Source: a bacterium (GTDB lineage: Bacteria; Patescibacteriota; Minisyncoccia; UBA6257; Colwellbacteraceae). From it: a stretch of DNA of 39,062 nt. Positions 7,235-14,762 of the stretch are shown here, piece by piece; positions within the stretch are counted from its first letter, which is position 1; every line of letters starts with the position of its first letter. Under the pieces are notes generated by a model. That model saw nothing but the letters and a program-made list of their open reading frames with translations, did no database searches and had not been told where the DNA came from. The DNA lies in assembly GCA_021787205.1 (NCBI GenBank), contig JAJYME010000004.1:1-39062 (forward strand). The letters run 5' to 3'. Position numbers and translations under genes: made by a program.

Positions 7235-8214
7235 GATGAGGGCTTTTTCCTGTCGATCCAGAAAATAAGCGGGTCGCTTTTTTCGGGATCGGGTTCGAGG
7301 ATGTGAAAGTGAAGATGGTTTACGGAGGCGCCGTTGCCGGAAGGATTTCCGAAGCGCATACAGATAGCACCGCAATTGATGCCGAGCTCTTTCTCAATGT
7401 AATGAGCGATTTCCATAAGCTCGGCACCGGCTTCTACCGGCAGGTCGGCCAGCTTTTCGGCATGAACGATCGAGATCGCCAGCAGGTGACGTTTGGCGGC
7501 GGGATAGGGCCATTGGTTCTCGGTCAGAAGCCAGTGAGCGCCCTTGAAGAGGATCGGTTTGCTATGATTCTTCTGGAGATTGTCTCCGCAGAAGGGGCAA
7601 TATCCTCCTTCGTTTATACGCCTCATGGTTTCTTGCTGATCAGAGTTCCTGGCGTTATCGAGGTTGCAAAAACCATTCCCGCTGGAACCCGTTCCGATGG
7701 GCTTGATATTTTGCACGTGATGCAGCTCCCTGACAGTGAAGCCAAATTGGTTGTTGCCGCCGATTTGGGTGAAGCGGTCAACCTCTTCCCAATCGGGTTC
7801 ATTCCATTCAGGAAAGAAGGCGTCGCCGCCATCAATCTCAACATCGACTTCGGTAAGAAACATGACATTGGCTGATTGGATGACAGCTTTGTAAATCTCA
7901 GCGCCACCGATGATGAAGAGTTTGCCCGTCCCCTTGGACGAGGCCAGCGAGATCGCTTCAGACAAACTGGTAACAACGATGCAACCAAGGGCCTTGAGCT
8001 CCTTGTCTCGGGTGAGAACGATGTTGTCTCTTTGAGGAAGGGGATGGCCGATTGATTCGAAAGTCTTCCGACCCATAAGGACGGGATGTCCTTTGGTCAG
8101 CTTGGCAAAGTTTTTGAGATCATCGGGAAGATGCCAAGGCATCTTCCCGCCCTTGCCAATGACTCCGTTTTTGGAAACGGCGGCGATGACAATGATCTCT
8201 AAGTCGGCGTCCAT
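7231..8214 (-). CDS. folA: Dihydrofolate reductase fused to a HIT-family domain
   Basis: The 327-aa protein joins two domains. Residues 5-165 are dihydrofolate reductase: VIGKGGKMPWHLPDDLK, GRKTFESIG, IIGGAEIY and a terminal FTVRE. It regenerates tetrahydrofolate after thymidylate synthesis. Residues 170-327 are a HIT-type nucleotide-binding domain ending in VNHLHFHI (the HxHxH triad), preceded by CPFCGDN, a possible zinc knuckle, and a GNGFCNLDNARN segment that I associate with CPR HIT proteins. It overlaps the thymidylate synthase gene by 16 bp, so the two are one operon. The HIT half may be a hydrolase of nucleotide adducts; its substrate is unknown. Confidence 0.88.
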   Translation of the reverse strand: MDADLEIIVIAAVSKNGVIGKGGKMPWHLPDDLKNFAKLTKGHPVLMGRKTFESIGHPLPQRDNIVLTRDKELKALGCIVVTSLSEAISLASSKGTGKLFIIGGAEIYKAVIQSANVMFLTEVDVEIDGGDAFFPEWNEPDWEEVDRFTQIGGNNQFGFTVRELHHVQNIKPIGTGSSGNGFCNLDNARNSDQQETMRRINEGGYCPFCGDNLQKNHSKPILFKGAHWLLTENQWPYPAAKRHLLAISIVHAEKLADLPVEAGAELMEIAHYIEKELGINCGAICMRFGNPSGNGASVNHLHFHILEPDPEKSDPLIFWIDRKKPSS

Positions 8215-9254
8215 ATCTTCTTCCTCCCTGCAGCCGGTCTGTAACCGATGACTTCGAAGTCCGTGTGGCGGAAAGCGAAGATGTCGGTTATCTTCTCGGT
8301 ATGATCGGCAACCCTGAGGTCATCGGAAAAGCATTCCAGCCCGGCAATCGGGCTTGTGATGAGCCGGTCCTTGATGACCAGGTCAGGGAAGGTCCCGATT
8401 CTGGTCTTAAGAAGGGCTTTCACGTCAGCCACCTGGCTATCGTAGATGTGGGCGTCGGAGATGGTGTAGACCAGCTCCTTTGCTTTGTAGCCGGTCACTT
8501 GAGCCACCATTAACAACAAGGCGGAGTATTGGACAAGGTTAAAGACGACACCGACCGGAACGTCTCCGCTCCGTTGGACGTGGTGCAGCGACAGTTCGCG
8601 GGACACCGTATCAACTTGGAAGTGGAGGACGGTACCATGACAAGGGGCGACAGCGACTTCTCTTCTCTTGCCGGATCCTCGCCCAGCGTACTGGGGAATC
8701 CAGGTGGTCATGAGGTGGGTCCTGAGATGGGGGAGTTCGATAATCTGTTCAACTACATGCTTCAGCTGGTTGAAGGGAATCCCTTCAGCGGTCGGGAAAT
8801 GATGGAAGCCGGCGCCGTATGATCCGGGGCCAAGGTCTCCCTCTTTGAGGTGAAACAACTCGCAATGATCGAGTTGTTCTCGCGTAGTCCATCTTTTCCA
8901 CCAGGTGCAGCCATACCGGCTCAACTCTTCATGGGTAGTCGCGCCGTTCATAAAAGCGGTCAGTTCGGCGATGGTGGCGTGGACTCCGGACAGGCTGTTC
9001 TTGGAGGGGGCGGTAAGGATATCCCTTTCGGTAATGATCGGGGCACCGTTACTGAGGTCAAACCTCATCTGAGCGCCGATAATCCTTAAGGCGCCTTCTC
9101 CTTGGGGCGTCGTCACCGGGGTTCCTTCTTTCAGGATCTTCTCCAGGAGCTGGCGATACTGAATGTCTTTGGTCCGCAGCTCAAGGATCTTCCGGATGAA
9201 GTTGCCGACGTAGAAGTCAATGAAGTTGACCAGGGCGATCATAAAAGCAATCAT
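8199..9254 (-). CDS. thyA: Thymidylate synthase (divergent)
   Basis: The 351-aa ThyA-type enzyme converts dUMP to dTMP. APCHGTVLHFQV contains the catalytic Cys, QRSGDVPVGVVFNLVQY matches the phosphate and dUMP site (usually QRSxDxPLGxPFN), and DAHIYDSQ matches the DxHxY motif. It is longer than the E. coli enzyme (264 aa), partly through a 40-residue N-terminal helical part. I chose the ATG at 9254 because AAGGAG lies about 9 nt upstream, while the GTG at 9263 is too close. It is followed by the DHFR-HIT gene with overlap. Confidence 0.9.
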   Translation of the reverse strand: MIAFMIALVNFIDFYVGNFIRKILELRTKDIQYRQLLEKILKEGTPVTTPQGEGALRIIGAQMRFDLSNGAPIITERDILTAPSKNSLSGVHATIAELTAFMNGATTHEELSRYGCTWWKRWTTREQLDHCELFHLKEGDLGPGSYGAGFHHFPTAEGIPFNQLKHVVEQIIELPHLRTHLMTTWIPQYAGRGSGKRREVAVAPCHGTVLHFQVDTVSRELSLHHVQRSGDVPVGVVFNLVQYSALLLMVAQVTGYKAKELVYTISDAHIYDSQVADVKALLKTRIGTFPDLVIKDRLITSPIAGLECFSDDLRVADHTEKITDIFAFRHTDFEVIGYRPAAGRKKIWTPT

Positions 9255-9302
9255 CAGATTCACACTCCTTATTGAATTGTAGGTTGCTTGGTAACTGGCT
9301 AA

Positions 9303-9331
9303 ATAATCGTACTTTTTAAGAGTTACGTCAA
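9303..9331 (-). promoter_or_regulatory. Promoter of thyA-folA
   Basis: On the minus strand: TTGACG, a 17-bp spacer and GATTAT, about 48 nt before the start codon. Confidence 0.5.
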
Positions 9332-9501
9332 GAAAGTCTTTCGAGCCGGAAAAATCGGTTTTACAGGAACAATACGTGTCTGCAATCGGGATGGGGGCAG
9401 TAGATTCTCCGGCCGGAAAGCCTGATTTTTGTTGCGAATCCTGTTTTTTCCTTGTTTTTTTAGGATTTTTGTGGTATTTTTTAGCTACAAAATAAATATA
9501 T

Positions 9502-10932
9502 ATGGCGGAAAATAATATACAATTGAAAAAAAGACCGCCGGTTGTTGTCGTTTTAGGACACGTCGACCATGGAAAGACTTCCTTGCTTGACTACATTCGC
9601 AAATCACGTGTGGCAGAAAGAGAAGCTGGAGGAATAACCCAATCCGTGGGAGCTTACGAGATAGTTCATAACAATGGTGAAAAAATAACCTTTATAGACA
9701 CGCCCGGACATGAGGCATTCAAAGCGATGAGGCAGCGCGGAGCGCAATTTGCCGATATTGCCGTTTTGGTAGTTGCGGCTGATGACGGCCCTAAGCCTCA
9801 GACTGAGGAATCGGTAAGAATCTTGGAGGAAAGCAATACTCCCTATGTGGTCGCGATCACAAAATCGGATTCTCCGAGAGCTGATGTCGACAAGGTCAAA
9901 AATGAATTGATGTCCATCAATGTCTTTCTTGAGGGCTACGGCGGAGACATCTCTTGGCAGGCGGTTTCTTCAAAAACAGGAGAGGGCGTCTCTGAACTTC
10001 TTGACCTGATCTTGCTTTTGGCGGAAGTCTCTGACTTCAAATACGACGAATCAGCTCCGGCGAGAGGCTACGTTCTTGAGTGCCGAAAGGATTCAAGAAA
10101 GGGAAACTTGATTTCCCTTGTCCTTAAAAATGGCAAGATAAAGCAGGGAGATGAAATAAAGACAGTCTCCGTTTCCGGAAAGATAAAGATATTGGAAGAC
10201 TTTACCGGCAAGACCGTTAAGGAATTGGTTCCTTCGGCCCCGGCGGTAGTCATCGGATTTGAGAACCTGCCGAATGTTGGCGAAGAATTTGTCTCGGGTT
10301 CGGGAGAAATTGAAGTTATCCAGAGACCGAAGGTTGAAAAACAATCAAAACCGAAAGAGGGAGAAGTCATAATCCCGGTTATTTTGAAAGCTGACACGTC
10401 CGGATCGCTGGAAGTCTTGAAAGACGTTCTCGCCGATATTACAAAAGTAATCGATGCTTCAGCCGGGGATATTACCGACGGAGATGTCAAAAGCGCGGCG
10501 GCTTCAAACGCTTACATCGTTTCTTATAGGACGAAGTTTAACAGCAAGATGGTGGAAAACTTCGCCAAGGCTCAGAGCGTTTCCGTTTTCTCATCGGAAA
10601 TCATTTATGAACTTATTGAGACCATAGAAAAATATATAGAATCAATCTCGGCTCCAAAGCTCGATGGAAAAATGGAAGTCCTGGCCACATTCGGCAAGAA
10701 GGACGATAAACAAATCATCGGAGGCAAGGTGCTAGAGGGAGATATCAAACTCGGAAAAAAGATAGAGATAAGAAGAAGGGGGATCTTAGTCGGAGACGGC
10801 AAGATCGTCAATCTTCAAATGAACAAGATGGATGCGAAGGAGGTTCCGGCCGGAAACGAATGCGGACTCCTCGTCGATTCTTTGGCAACTATAAAAATAG
10901 GAGATGAATTATCGCAAGCAACAATTAAATAG
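9502..10932 (+). CDS. infB: Translation initiation factor IF-2 (short form)
   Basis: This 476-aa protein is the catalytic core of IF-2, the GTPase that brings initiator tRNA to the ribosome. GHVDHGKT (19-26), DTPGHEAF and the switch threonine in GGITQ are present, followed by domain II, domain III and the C-terminal tRNA-binding domain. The long N-terminal region of most bacterial IF-2 proteins is absent. The G4 motif reads TKSD (120-123) instead of NKxD. Its last codons overlap rbfA by 29 bp, so the two are translated together. The pairing infB-rbfA is a classic bacterial arrangement. Confidence 0.95.
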   Translation: MAENNIQLKKRPPVVVVLGHVDHGKTSLLDYIRKSRVAEREAGGITQSVGAYEIVHNNGEKITFIDTPGHEAFKAMRQRGAQFADIAVLVVAADDGPKPQTEESVRILEESNTPYVVAITKSDSPRADVDKVKNELMSINVFLEGYGGDISWQAVSSKTGEGVSELLDLILLLAEVSDFKYDESAPARGYVLECRKDSRKGNLISLVLKNGKIKQGDEIKTVSVSGKIKILEDFTGKTVKELVPSAPAVVIGFENLPNVGEEFVSGSGEIEVIQRPKVEKQSKPKEGEVIIPVILKADTSGSLEVLKDVLADITKVIDASAGDITDGDVKSAAASNAYIVSYRTKFNSKMVENFAKAQSVSVFSSEIIYELIETIEKYIESISAPKLDGKMEVLATFGKKDDKQIIGGKVLEGDIKLGKKIEIRRRGILVGDGKIVNLQMNKMDAKEVPAGNECGLLVDSLATIKIGDELSQATIK

Positions 10933-11233
10933 CTTGATCAGAAATGAGTTGGCGAATATCATCCAGCGGGAAATAGAATTTCCCGCTGGAGTTTTGGCAA
11001 CTCTGACGAAAGTCGAGGTGGGCAACGACTTGGAGGCGGCGACAGTATTTATCTCCGTCTTTCCATCGAATGGAAAGGATGAAGTTTTAGACATCTTAAA
11101 ATCAAGAAGAGGTGAGATCCAGAACCTGCTTTATAAGAGAGTGAATAGAATCATGCTTCCGCCCATAAAGTTCGAATACGATCCAGGCGCGGAGAAATCA
11201 GGAGCGATTGAAAAAATCTCGATTGAAGGTTAA
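10904..11233 (+). CDS. rbfA: Ribosome-binding factor A
   Basis: The 109-aa protein matches RbfA: an N-terminal helix with LIRNELANIIQREIE, TLTKVEVGNDLEAATVFISV, and a terminal IKFEYDPGAEKSGAIEKI (the family usually has FxxDxxxExxxxIxxL). It binds the 30S subunit during 16S rRNA 5'-end maturation. Length is normal. It overlaps infB and is followed by two tRNA genes without an evident terminator. Confidence 0.9.
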   Translation: MNYRKQQLNSLIRNELANIIQREIEFPAGVLATLTKVEVGNDLEAATVFISVFPSNGKDEVLDILKSRRGEIQNLLYKRVNRIMLPPIKFEYDPGAEKSGAIEKISIEG

Positions 11234-11261
11234 TATAGTCTGAGGCAATATTCCGATGCAC

Positions 11262-11333
11262 GGCCTGGTAGCCAAGTGGTAAGGTCAGGGTCTGCAAAAC
11301 CCTTATGCGCGAGTTCGATTCTCGCCCAGGCCT
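11262..11333 (+). tRNA. tRNA-Cys (anticodon GCA)
   Basis: The acceptor GGCCTGG pairs with CCAGGCC, the anticodon loop CTGCAAA (GCA) sits in an AGGGT/ACCCT stem, and the T-arm is GAGTTCGATTCTC. The discriminator is T, and CCA is not encoded. tRNA-Leu follows after 15 bp. Confidence 0.94.
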
Positions 11334-11348
11334 CAGAATATTGTTTGC

Positions 11349-11432
11349 GCTCGGGTGGTGGAATGGTAGACACGAGAGACTTAAAATCTCTTATCCATTA
11401 AGGGTGTGCGGGTTCGAGTCCCGCCTCGAGCA
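11349..11432 (+). tRNA. tRNA-Leu (anticodon TAA)
   Basis: Type II tRNA. The acceptor GCTCGGG pairs with CTCGAGC, the anticodon loop CTTAAAA (TAA) sits in an AGAGA/TCTCT stem, the variable arm is long, and the T-arm is GCGGGTTCGAGTCCCGC. The discriminator is A, and CCA is not encoded. A tRNA-linked element follows. Confidence 0.94.
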
Positions 11433-11571
11433 CAAAAAACGCCGTGAGGCGTTTTTTTAGTGCTCATGGGGCTCGAACGGAAAGGGGGTCGGGGAAAACT
11501 GCATAGCGGTTTTCCCTGTATAGGATTTTCATAAAACCGAGAGGTTTTATGGGAGCTAGGCGACGTGAGAT
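11433..11571 (+). repeat. tRNA-linked element downstream of tRNA-Leu
   Basis: The order matches the tRNA-Arg element: terminator (11434-11458), GTGCTC complementary to the acceptor strand end GAGCAC, an inverted T-arm word GGGGCTCGAAC, hairpin 1 (11492-11499/11509-11516, loop TGCATAGCG), hairpin 2 (11530-11538/11543-11551, GAGA tetraloop) and GTGAGAT just before a second copy of the tRNA 3' end at 11572. No coding sequence is supported. Confidence 0.75.
11434..11458 (+). terminator. Rho-independent terminator after tRNA-Leu
   Basis: AAAAAACGCC/GGCGTTTTTT with a GTGA loop and a T run. It is repeated at 11589-11613. Confidence 0.85.
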
Positions 11572-11656
11572 GTCCCGCCTCGAGCACAAAAAAACGCCGT
11601 GAGGCGTTTTTTTAGTGCTCATGGGGCTCGAACGGAAAGGGGGTTGGGGAAAACTG
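11572..11656 (+). repeat. Truncated second copy of the tRNA-Leu 3' end plus element
   Basis: This repeats 11418-11501 at a period of 154 bp with one substitution and one extra A. It ends after GGGGAAAACTG, inside hairpin 1, almost where the second tRNA-Arg copy also ends. Only the tRNA 3' part is present, so it is not a functional tRNA gene. Confidence 0.8.
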
Positions 11657-11663
11657 AATAACC

Positions 11664-11699
11664 GTAAATAAAAACCGCCATATGGCGGTTTTTATTTAC
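11664..11699. terminator. Bidirectional terminator
   Basis: A perfect 16-bp stem with an ATAT loop lies between the tRNA-Leu locus and the convergent glutamate dehydrogenase gene. Confidence 0.85.
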
Positions 11700-13039
11700 T
11701 ATACCAATCCCTGGGCGATCATAGCGTCGGCGACTCGGACGAAACCGGCGATATTCGCACCCTTAACATAGTTTACCGAATTGTCGTGAGCGCCATATTT
11801 AACAGCGCTTGAATGGATATTGCGCATAATTTCCTTTAGCTTGCTGTCGACTTCTTCCGCGGTCCAATTAAGCCGGATGCTGTTCTGGGTCATCTCAAGA
11901 CCCGAAACTGCCACGCCGCCGGCGTTAGAGGCTTTTCCGGGGGCAAACAAAACTGAGTTATCGTGGAAGAGGGCGACCGCCTCTGGCGTCGAAGGCATAT
12001 TCGCTCCTTCAACGACGCAGCGAAGGCCATTATCAATCAAGGTCTTAGCGTCGCTTTCATCGATCTCATTCTGGGTGGCGGCGGGGAAGGCGATGTCAGC
12101 CGGCACTCCCCAGGGCTTCTTTGAAGCGGTGTAGACAAGGTTGAAGCGATCGGCGTACTCCTTGATCCTGCCATGTCTTTCGTTCTTAAGCTCCTTCAAG
12201 AAGGCTAGTTTTTCCATATCCATTCCTGAATTATCAAGGACAAATCCATCAGAGTCGGAGACGGTTAATAATTTTCCTCCGAGTTGGATTATCTTTTCCG
12301 CAATGCCCTGGGCGACATTACCGGAGCCCGATAATAAGATCTTTTTGCCCTCGATCTTTTCTCCGATCCGTTCAAGCATAGCCTCAGCAAAATAGACCGC
12401 TCCAAATCCGGTTGCTTCCGGTCGTATAAGAGAACCTCCCCAGCCAAAGCCCTTTCCGGTCAGGACGCCGGAGTATTCGCCAACGATGCGCTTGTATTGG
12501 CCGAAGAGATAGCCGATTTCTCGAGCGCCAACACCGATATCTCCAGCAGGGACATCGATATCCGAACCGATGTGACGATAAAGTTCCGTCATGAAGGATT
12601 GGGTAAAGCGCATTACTTCCGCATCGCTTTTCCCTTTGGGATCAAAATCAGATCCGCCTTTGCCGCCTCCTAAGGGCAACGTTGTCAGAGCATTCTTAAA
12701 AACCTGTTCAAACCCCAAGAACTTAAGGATAGAGAGATTGACGGTGGGGTGGAAACGAAGCCCGCCTTTATAAGGACCGATGGCGCTGTTAAACTGCACC
12801 CTGTATCCTTTCTGGATCTGTATCTCGCCGCCATCGTCTATCCAAGGAACACGGAAAGAAACAGTCCTTTCCGGTTCGATCATTCTTTCCAATATTTTTC
12901 CGGCCTGGTATTTGGGATTTTCCTCGATAAACGGCAGGACTTCCGAAACAACTTCGTGAACCGCCTGATGGAATTCCGGTTCGTGCGGATTTCGCTTTTG
13001 AACCATATCCATGAACGATCCGATATTGGTATTTGTCAT
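11699..13039 (-). CDS. gdhA: Glutamate dehydrogenase
   Basis: The 446-aa protein has the length and motifs of the hexameric bacterial enzyme, usually NADP-linked, which interconverts glutamate and 2-oxoglutarate plus ammonia. GPYKGGLRFHP, LPLGGGKGGSDFDP (with the catalytic Lys region) and DVPAGDIGVGAREIGY lie in the substrate domain. GSGNVAQG is in the Rossmann domain. The ATG at 13039 sits 6 nt after a TATAAT box and matches the usual N-terminus; a longer reading to 13099 is not supported. It is monocistronic. Confidence 0.95.
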   Translation of the reverse strand: MTNTNIGSFMDMVQKRNPHEPEFHQAVHEVVSEVLPFIEENPKYQAGKILERMIEPERTVSFRVPWIDDGGEIQIQKGYRVQFNSAIGPYKGGLRFHPTVNLSILKFLGFEQVFKNALTTLPLGGGKGGSDFDPKGKSDAEVMRFTQSFMTELYRHIGSDIDVPAGDIGVGAREIGYLFGQYKRIVGEYSGVLTGKGFGWGGSLIRPEATGFGAVYFAEAMLERIGEKIEGKKILLSGSGNVAQGIAEKIIQLGGKLLTVSDSDGFVLDNSGMDMEKLAFLKELKNERHGRIKEYADRFNLVYTASKKPWGVPADIAFPAATQNEIDESDAKTLIDNGLRCVVEGANMPSTPEAVALFHDNSVLFAPGKASNAGGVAVSGLEMTQNSIRLNWTAEEVDSKLKEIMRNIHSSAVKYGAHDNSVNYVKGANIAGFVRVADAMIAQGLV

Positions 13040-13045
13040 AGTACG

Positions 13046-13051
13046 ATTATA
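13046..13051 (-). promoter_or_regulatory. -10 box for gdhA
   Basis: TATAAT on the minus strand, 6 nt before the ATG. A leaderless transcript is likely. Confidence 0.6.
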
Positions 13052-13122
13052 TTGCTCTGAAGTTGGAGAAACAAGTTGACGAAAACGGATAAAATCCACA
13101 AGACATTAAAATGATGTTTTTG

Positions 13123-13128
13123 TATAAT
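13123..13128 (+). promoter_or_regulatory. -10 box for the 103-aa Cys-containing protein
   Basis: TGTATAAT (extended -10), 6 nt before the ATG at 13135. Confidence 0.6.
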
Positions 13129-13134
13129 ACGTCT

Positions 13135-13446
13135 ATGAACAATAAGATTGTCGCAATCCTTATAATAATCGCCGCTGTAGCCTACGGTTCGTATATCTTT
13201 ATCCAGAACCAATCGGGAGTCATAAGCCAAGCGGAGCTGGAAAATCTGAGAGGGGACCCTGATTATTATAAGTTAGTGACAAAATGCGAGGCCGACCCAG
13301 AGACAAAGACTTGCTGTCTGAAGTCACTCAAGGCTATCAAGGATGGGGGTTATGCAATCCTCAAAGACCAATCCTGCGGCGAGGGTGAAAAAACCGATTC
13401 CTTAAAATGTTCCGGGAGCTATAAATGGTGCATACCGGCAATATAA
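13135..13446 (+). CDS. Small secreted or membrane-anchored Cys-containing protein
   Basis: This 103-aa protein has an N-terminal helix (about residues 4-22) and then a polar region with six cysteines (KCEADPETKTCCLKSL, SCGEG, LKCSG, WCIP). This pattern fits a small extracytoplasmic domain held by disulfides. I do not recognise a family. The ATG at 13135 is chosen because of the -10 box 6 nt upstream. A second small membrane protein follows 6 nt downstream. Confidence 0.65.
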   Translation: MNNKIVAILIIIAAVAYGSYIFIQNQSGVISQAELENLRGDPDYYKLVTKCEADPETKTCCLKSLKAIKDGGYAILKDQSCGEGEKTDSLKCSGSYKWCIPAI

Positions 13447-13452
13447 GAAACA

Positions 13453-13602
13453 ATGAAAAGAACTATAATAATTATCCTGGCCGTTACCGCCGTCATTCTC
13501 TTGACGTGGTATCTGGGAACAAGGATTTACAACCAATCAGGGGAGAGGAGCTACGACGCAATCCGACAATTTAACGGAGACTCGCCTCGAAAGCAGGACT
13601 AA
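13453..13602 (+). CDS. Small single-helix membrane protein (49 aa)
   Basis: Reading from the ATG at 13453 gives MKRTIIIILAVTAVILLTWY, then a polar tail ending SPRKQD and a TAA. One membrane helix with a basic start suggests an N-in orientation. It follows the 103-aa gene closely and precedes a terminator, so the two likely form an operon. No family is recognised. Confidence 0.5.
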   Translation: MKRTIIIILAVTAVILLTWYLGTRIYNQSGERSYDAIRQFNGDSPRKQD

Positions 13603-13607
13603 GAAAC

Positions 13608-13635
13608 AAAAAACGCCGGTTGCCCGGCGCTTTTA
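13608..13635. terminator. Bidirectional terminator
   Basis: CGCCGG/CCGGCG stem with A and T flanks between convergent genes. Confidence 0.65.
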
Positions 13636-13639
13636 ATTC

Positions 13640-14020
13640 TTAAGATTTGATTTTGATCTTTCTTGATTTGCCTTTGTTAAGTTTTGGAAGGGTGACTCTT
13701 AGGACGCCCTGTTTGAATTCGGCTTGCGCCTCATCGGGGTCAACTTCTTGGGGGAGAATGACGGAACGGGAGAATCTTCCCCAATAACATTCCTGATAAA
13801 GATAATTGTCCTCGGACACCTCGGAGACCTTCTTTCTTTCACCTCTTATGGTAATCGAGTCAGCGCTGATATCAATATCGATATCGTCCGGATCAACTCC
13901 GGCGACGGTCGATTCGATAACTATAGCTTCGTCAGTCTGGTAAACATCAATTGCAAGCTGGCCTTCGTTATCCTCTTTCAAGAATTCCTCTTCTTCACTT
14001 ATTATATTTTTTTCTCGCAT
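13640..14020 (-). CDS. Hsp20/alpha-crystallin small heat-shock protein
   Basis: The 126-aa protein is mostly alpha-crystallin domain: DVYQTDEAIVIESTVAGVDP, DITIRGERKK, YWGRFSRSVILP and the closing FKQGVLRVTLPK (G-V-L motif). These chaperones hold unfolding proteins without ATP. The N-terminal arm is short (about 20 residues). Its start overlaps the end of the PrsW gene by 26 bp, so the two are probably cotranscribed. Confidence 0.92.
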   Translation of the reverse strand: MREKNIISEEEEFLKEDNEGQLAIDVYQTDEAIVIESTVAGVDPDDIDIDISADSITIRGERKKVSEVSEDNYLYQECYWGRFSRSVILPQEVDPDEAQAEFKQGVLRVTLPKLNKGKSRKIKIKS

Positions 14021-14708
14021 GATAACGTGCTTTTATTTTATCAAAATCCCGGAATAAGATAAAGGTGATTATACACAGGAAGATGACGGGGTAGAGCTCC
14101 GGTCCGAATCCTAAAATCAGGACATTGAAAACAAAATGGATAAGGGTGGCGGTTATGATTCCCAAGATTATCTCTTTTCTGGCCCAGTAATAGCCTAAGG
14201 TGCCGGAGGTAGCGGCGTGCATCAGGGTGGCCCCTGTGAAACGGAGGATGATGATAGTCAAGAAATCGGAGGTGTTGCCGGCGGTTGTCATAAAAAAGAT
14301 ATTTTCGGCCGTGGCGAACCCAAGCCCCGAAACTATCATGTAAATCATCCTGTCGACCGGCTCATCAAAGTATTTCGAGGCCGAAATGAAGACGAAGACG
14401 ACAGCGAACTTGATGAACTCTTCGATGAATGAATTTCCGAGAAGCGAGGGGAAAGAGTAAGCCGACAAGGAGGAATAGGATTGAAGCAGGGAAGTGAATA
14501 TCTTTTCGGCGCCGATAGCCGAGAAGGCGGCCACGACTCCGAGGAGAAAAGTTCCCAGGATCATCTTTATAGGTTCCGGATCCTTATTGTCTTCAAGCAT
14601 AAAAAAGCTTAACCAGACGGAGGAAATGGCGATGCCGACAATAACAACGGTAGGAATGAGATGGGCGGTAAAAAACGGCTGGATGAAGGCTTCTAGAGTT
14701 TGAAACAT
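13995..14708 (-). CDS. PrsW-family intramembrane protease
   Basis: The 237-aa protein has about seven hydrophobic helices and the family's metal-site motifs: SFIEEFIKF (EE), FATAENIFF (E) and HAATSG / LIHFVFN (His). PrsW cleaves an anti-sigma factor in Bacillus; the target here is unknown. It lies upstream of and overlaps hsp20, which hints at a stress link. TAAAAT about 8 nt before the ATG could be the -10 box. Confidence 0.88.
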   Translation of the reverse strand: MFQTLEAFIQPFFTAHLIPTVVIVGIAISSVWLSFFMLEDNKDPEPIKMILGTFLLGVVAAFSAIGAEKIFTSLLQSYSSLSAYSFPSLLGNSFIEEFIKFAVVFVFISASKYFDEPVDRMIYMIVSGLGFATAENIFFMTTAGNTSDFLTIIILRFTGATLMHAATSGTLGYYWARKEIILGIITATLIHFVFNVLILGFGPELYPVIFLCIITFILFRDFDKIKARYHARKKYNK

Positions 14709-14730
14709 TAGAGAAATTTTAACATTTAAT

Positions 14731-14757
14731 TAAAAAAACCGCTAATGGAGCGGTTTC
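14731..14757 (-). terminator. Terminator of valS
   Basis: On the minus strand, AACCGCT/AGCGGTT with a 5-nt loop is followed by a T run. Confidence 0.8.
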
Positions 14758-14762
14758 TTTAA

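Noticed and set aside
7303-7875. A 190-codon open frame on the plus strand.
   Set aside because: Antisense to the DHFR-HIT gene; the minus-strand protein has clear family motifs.
13076-13081. TTGACG as the -35 box for the gene at 13135.
   Set aside because: It is 41 bp from the TATAAT box, far beyond a usable spacer.
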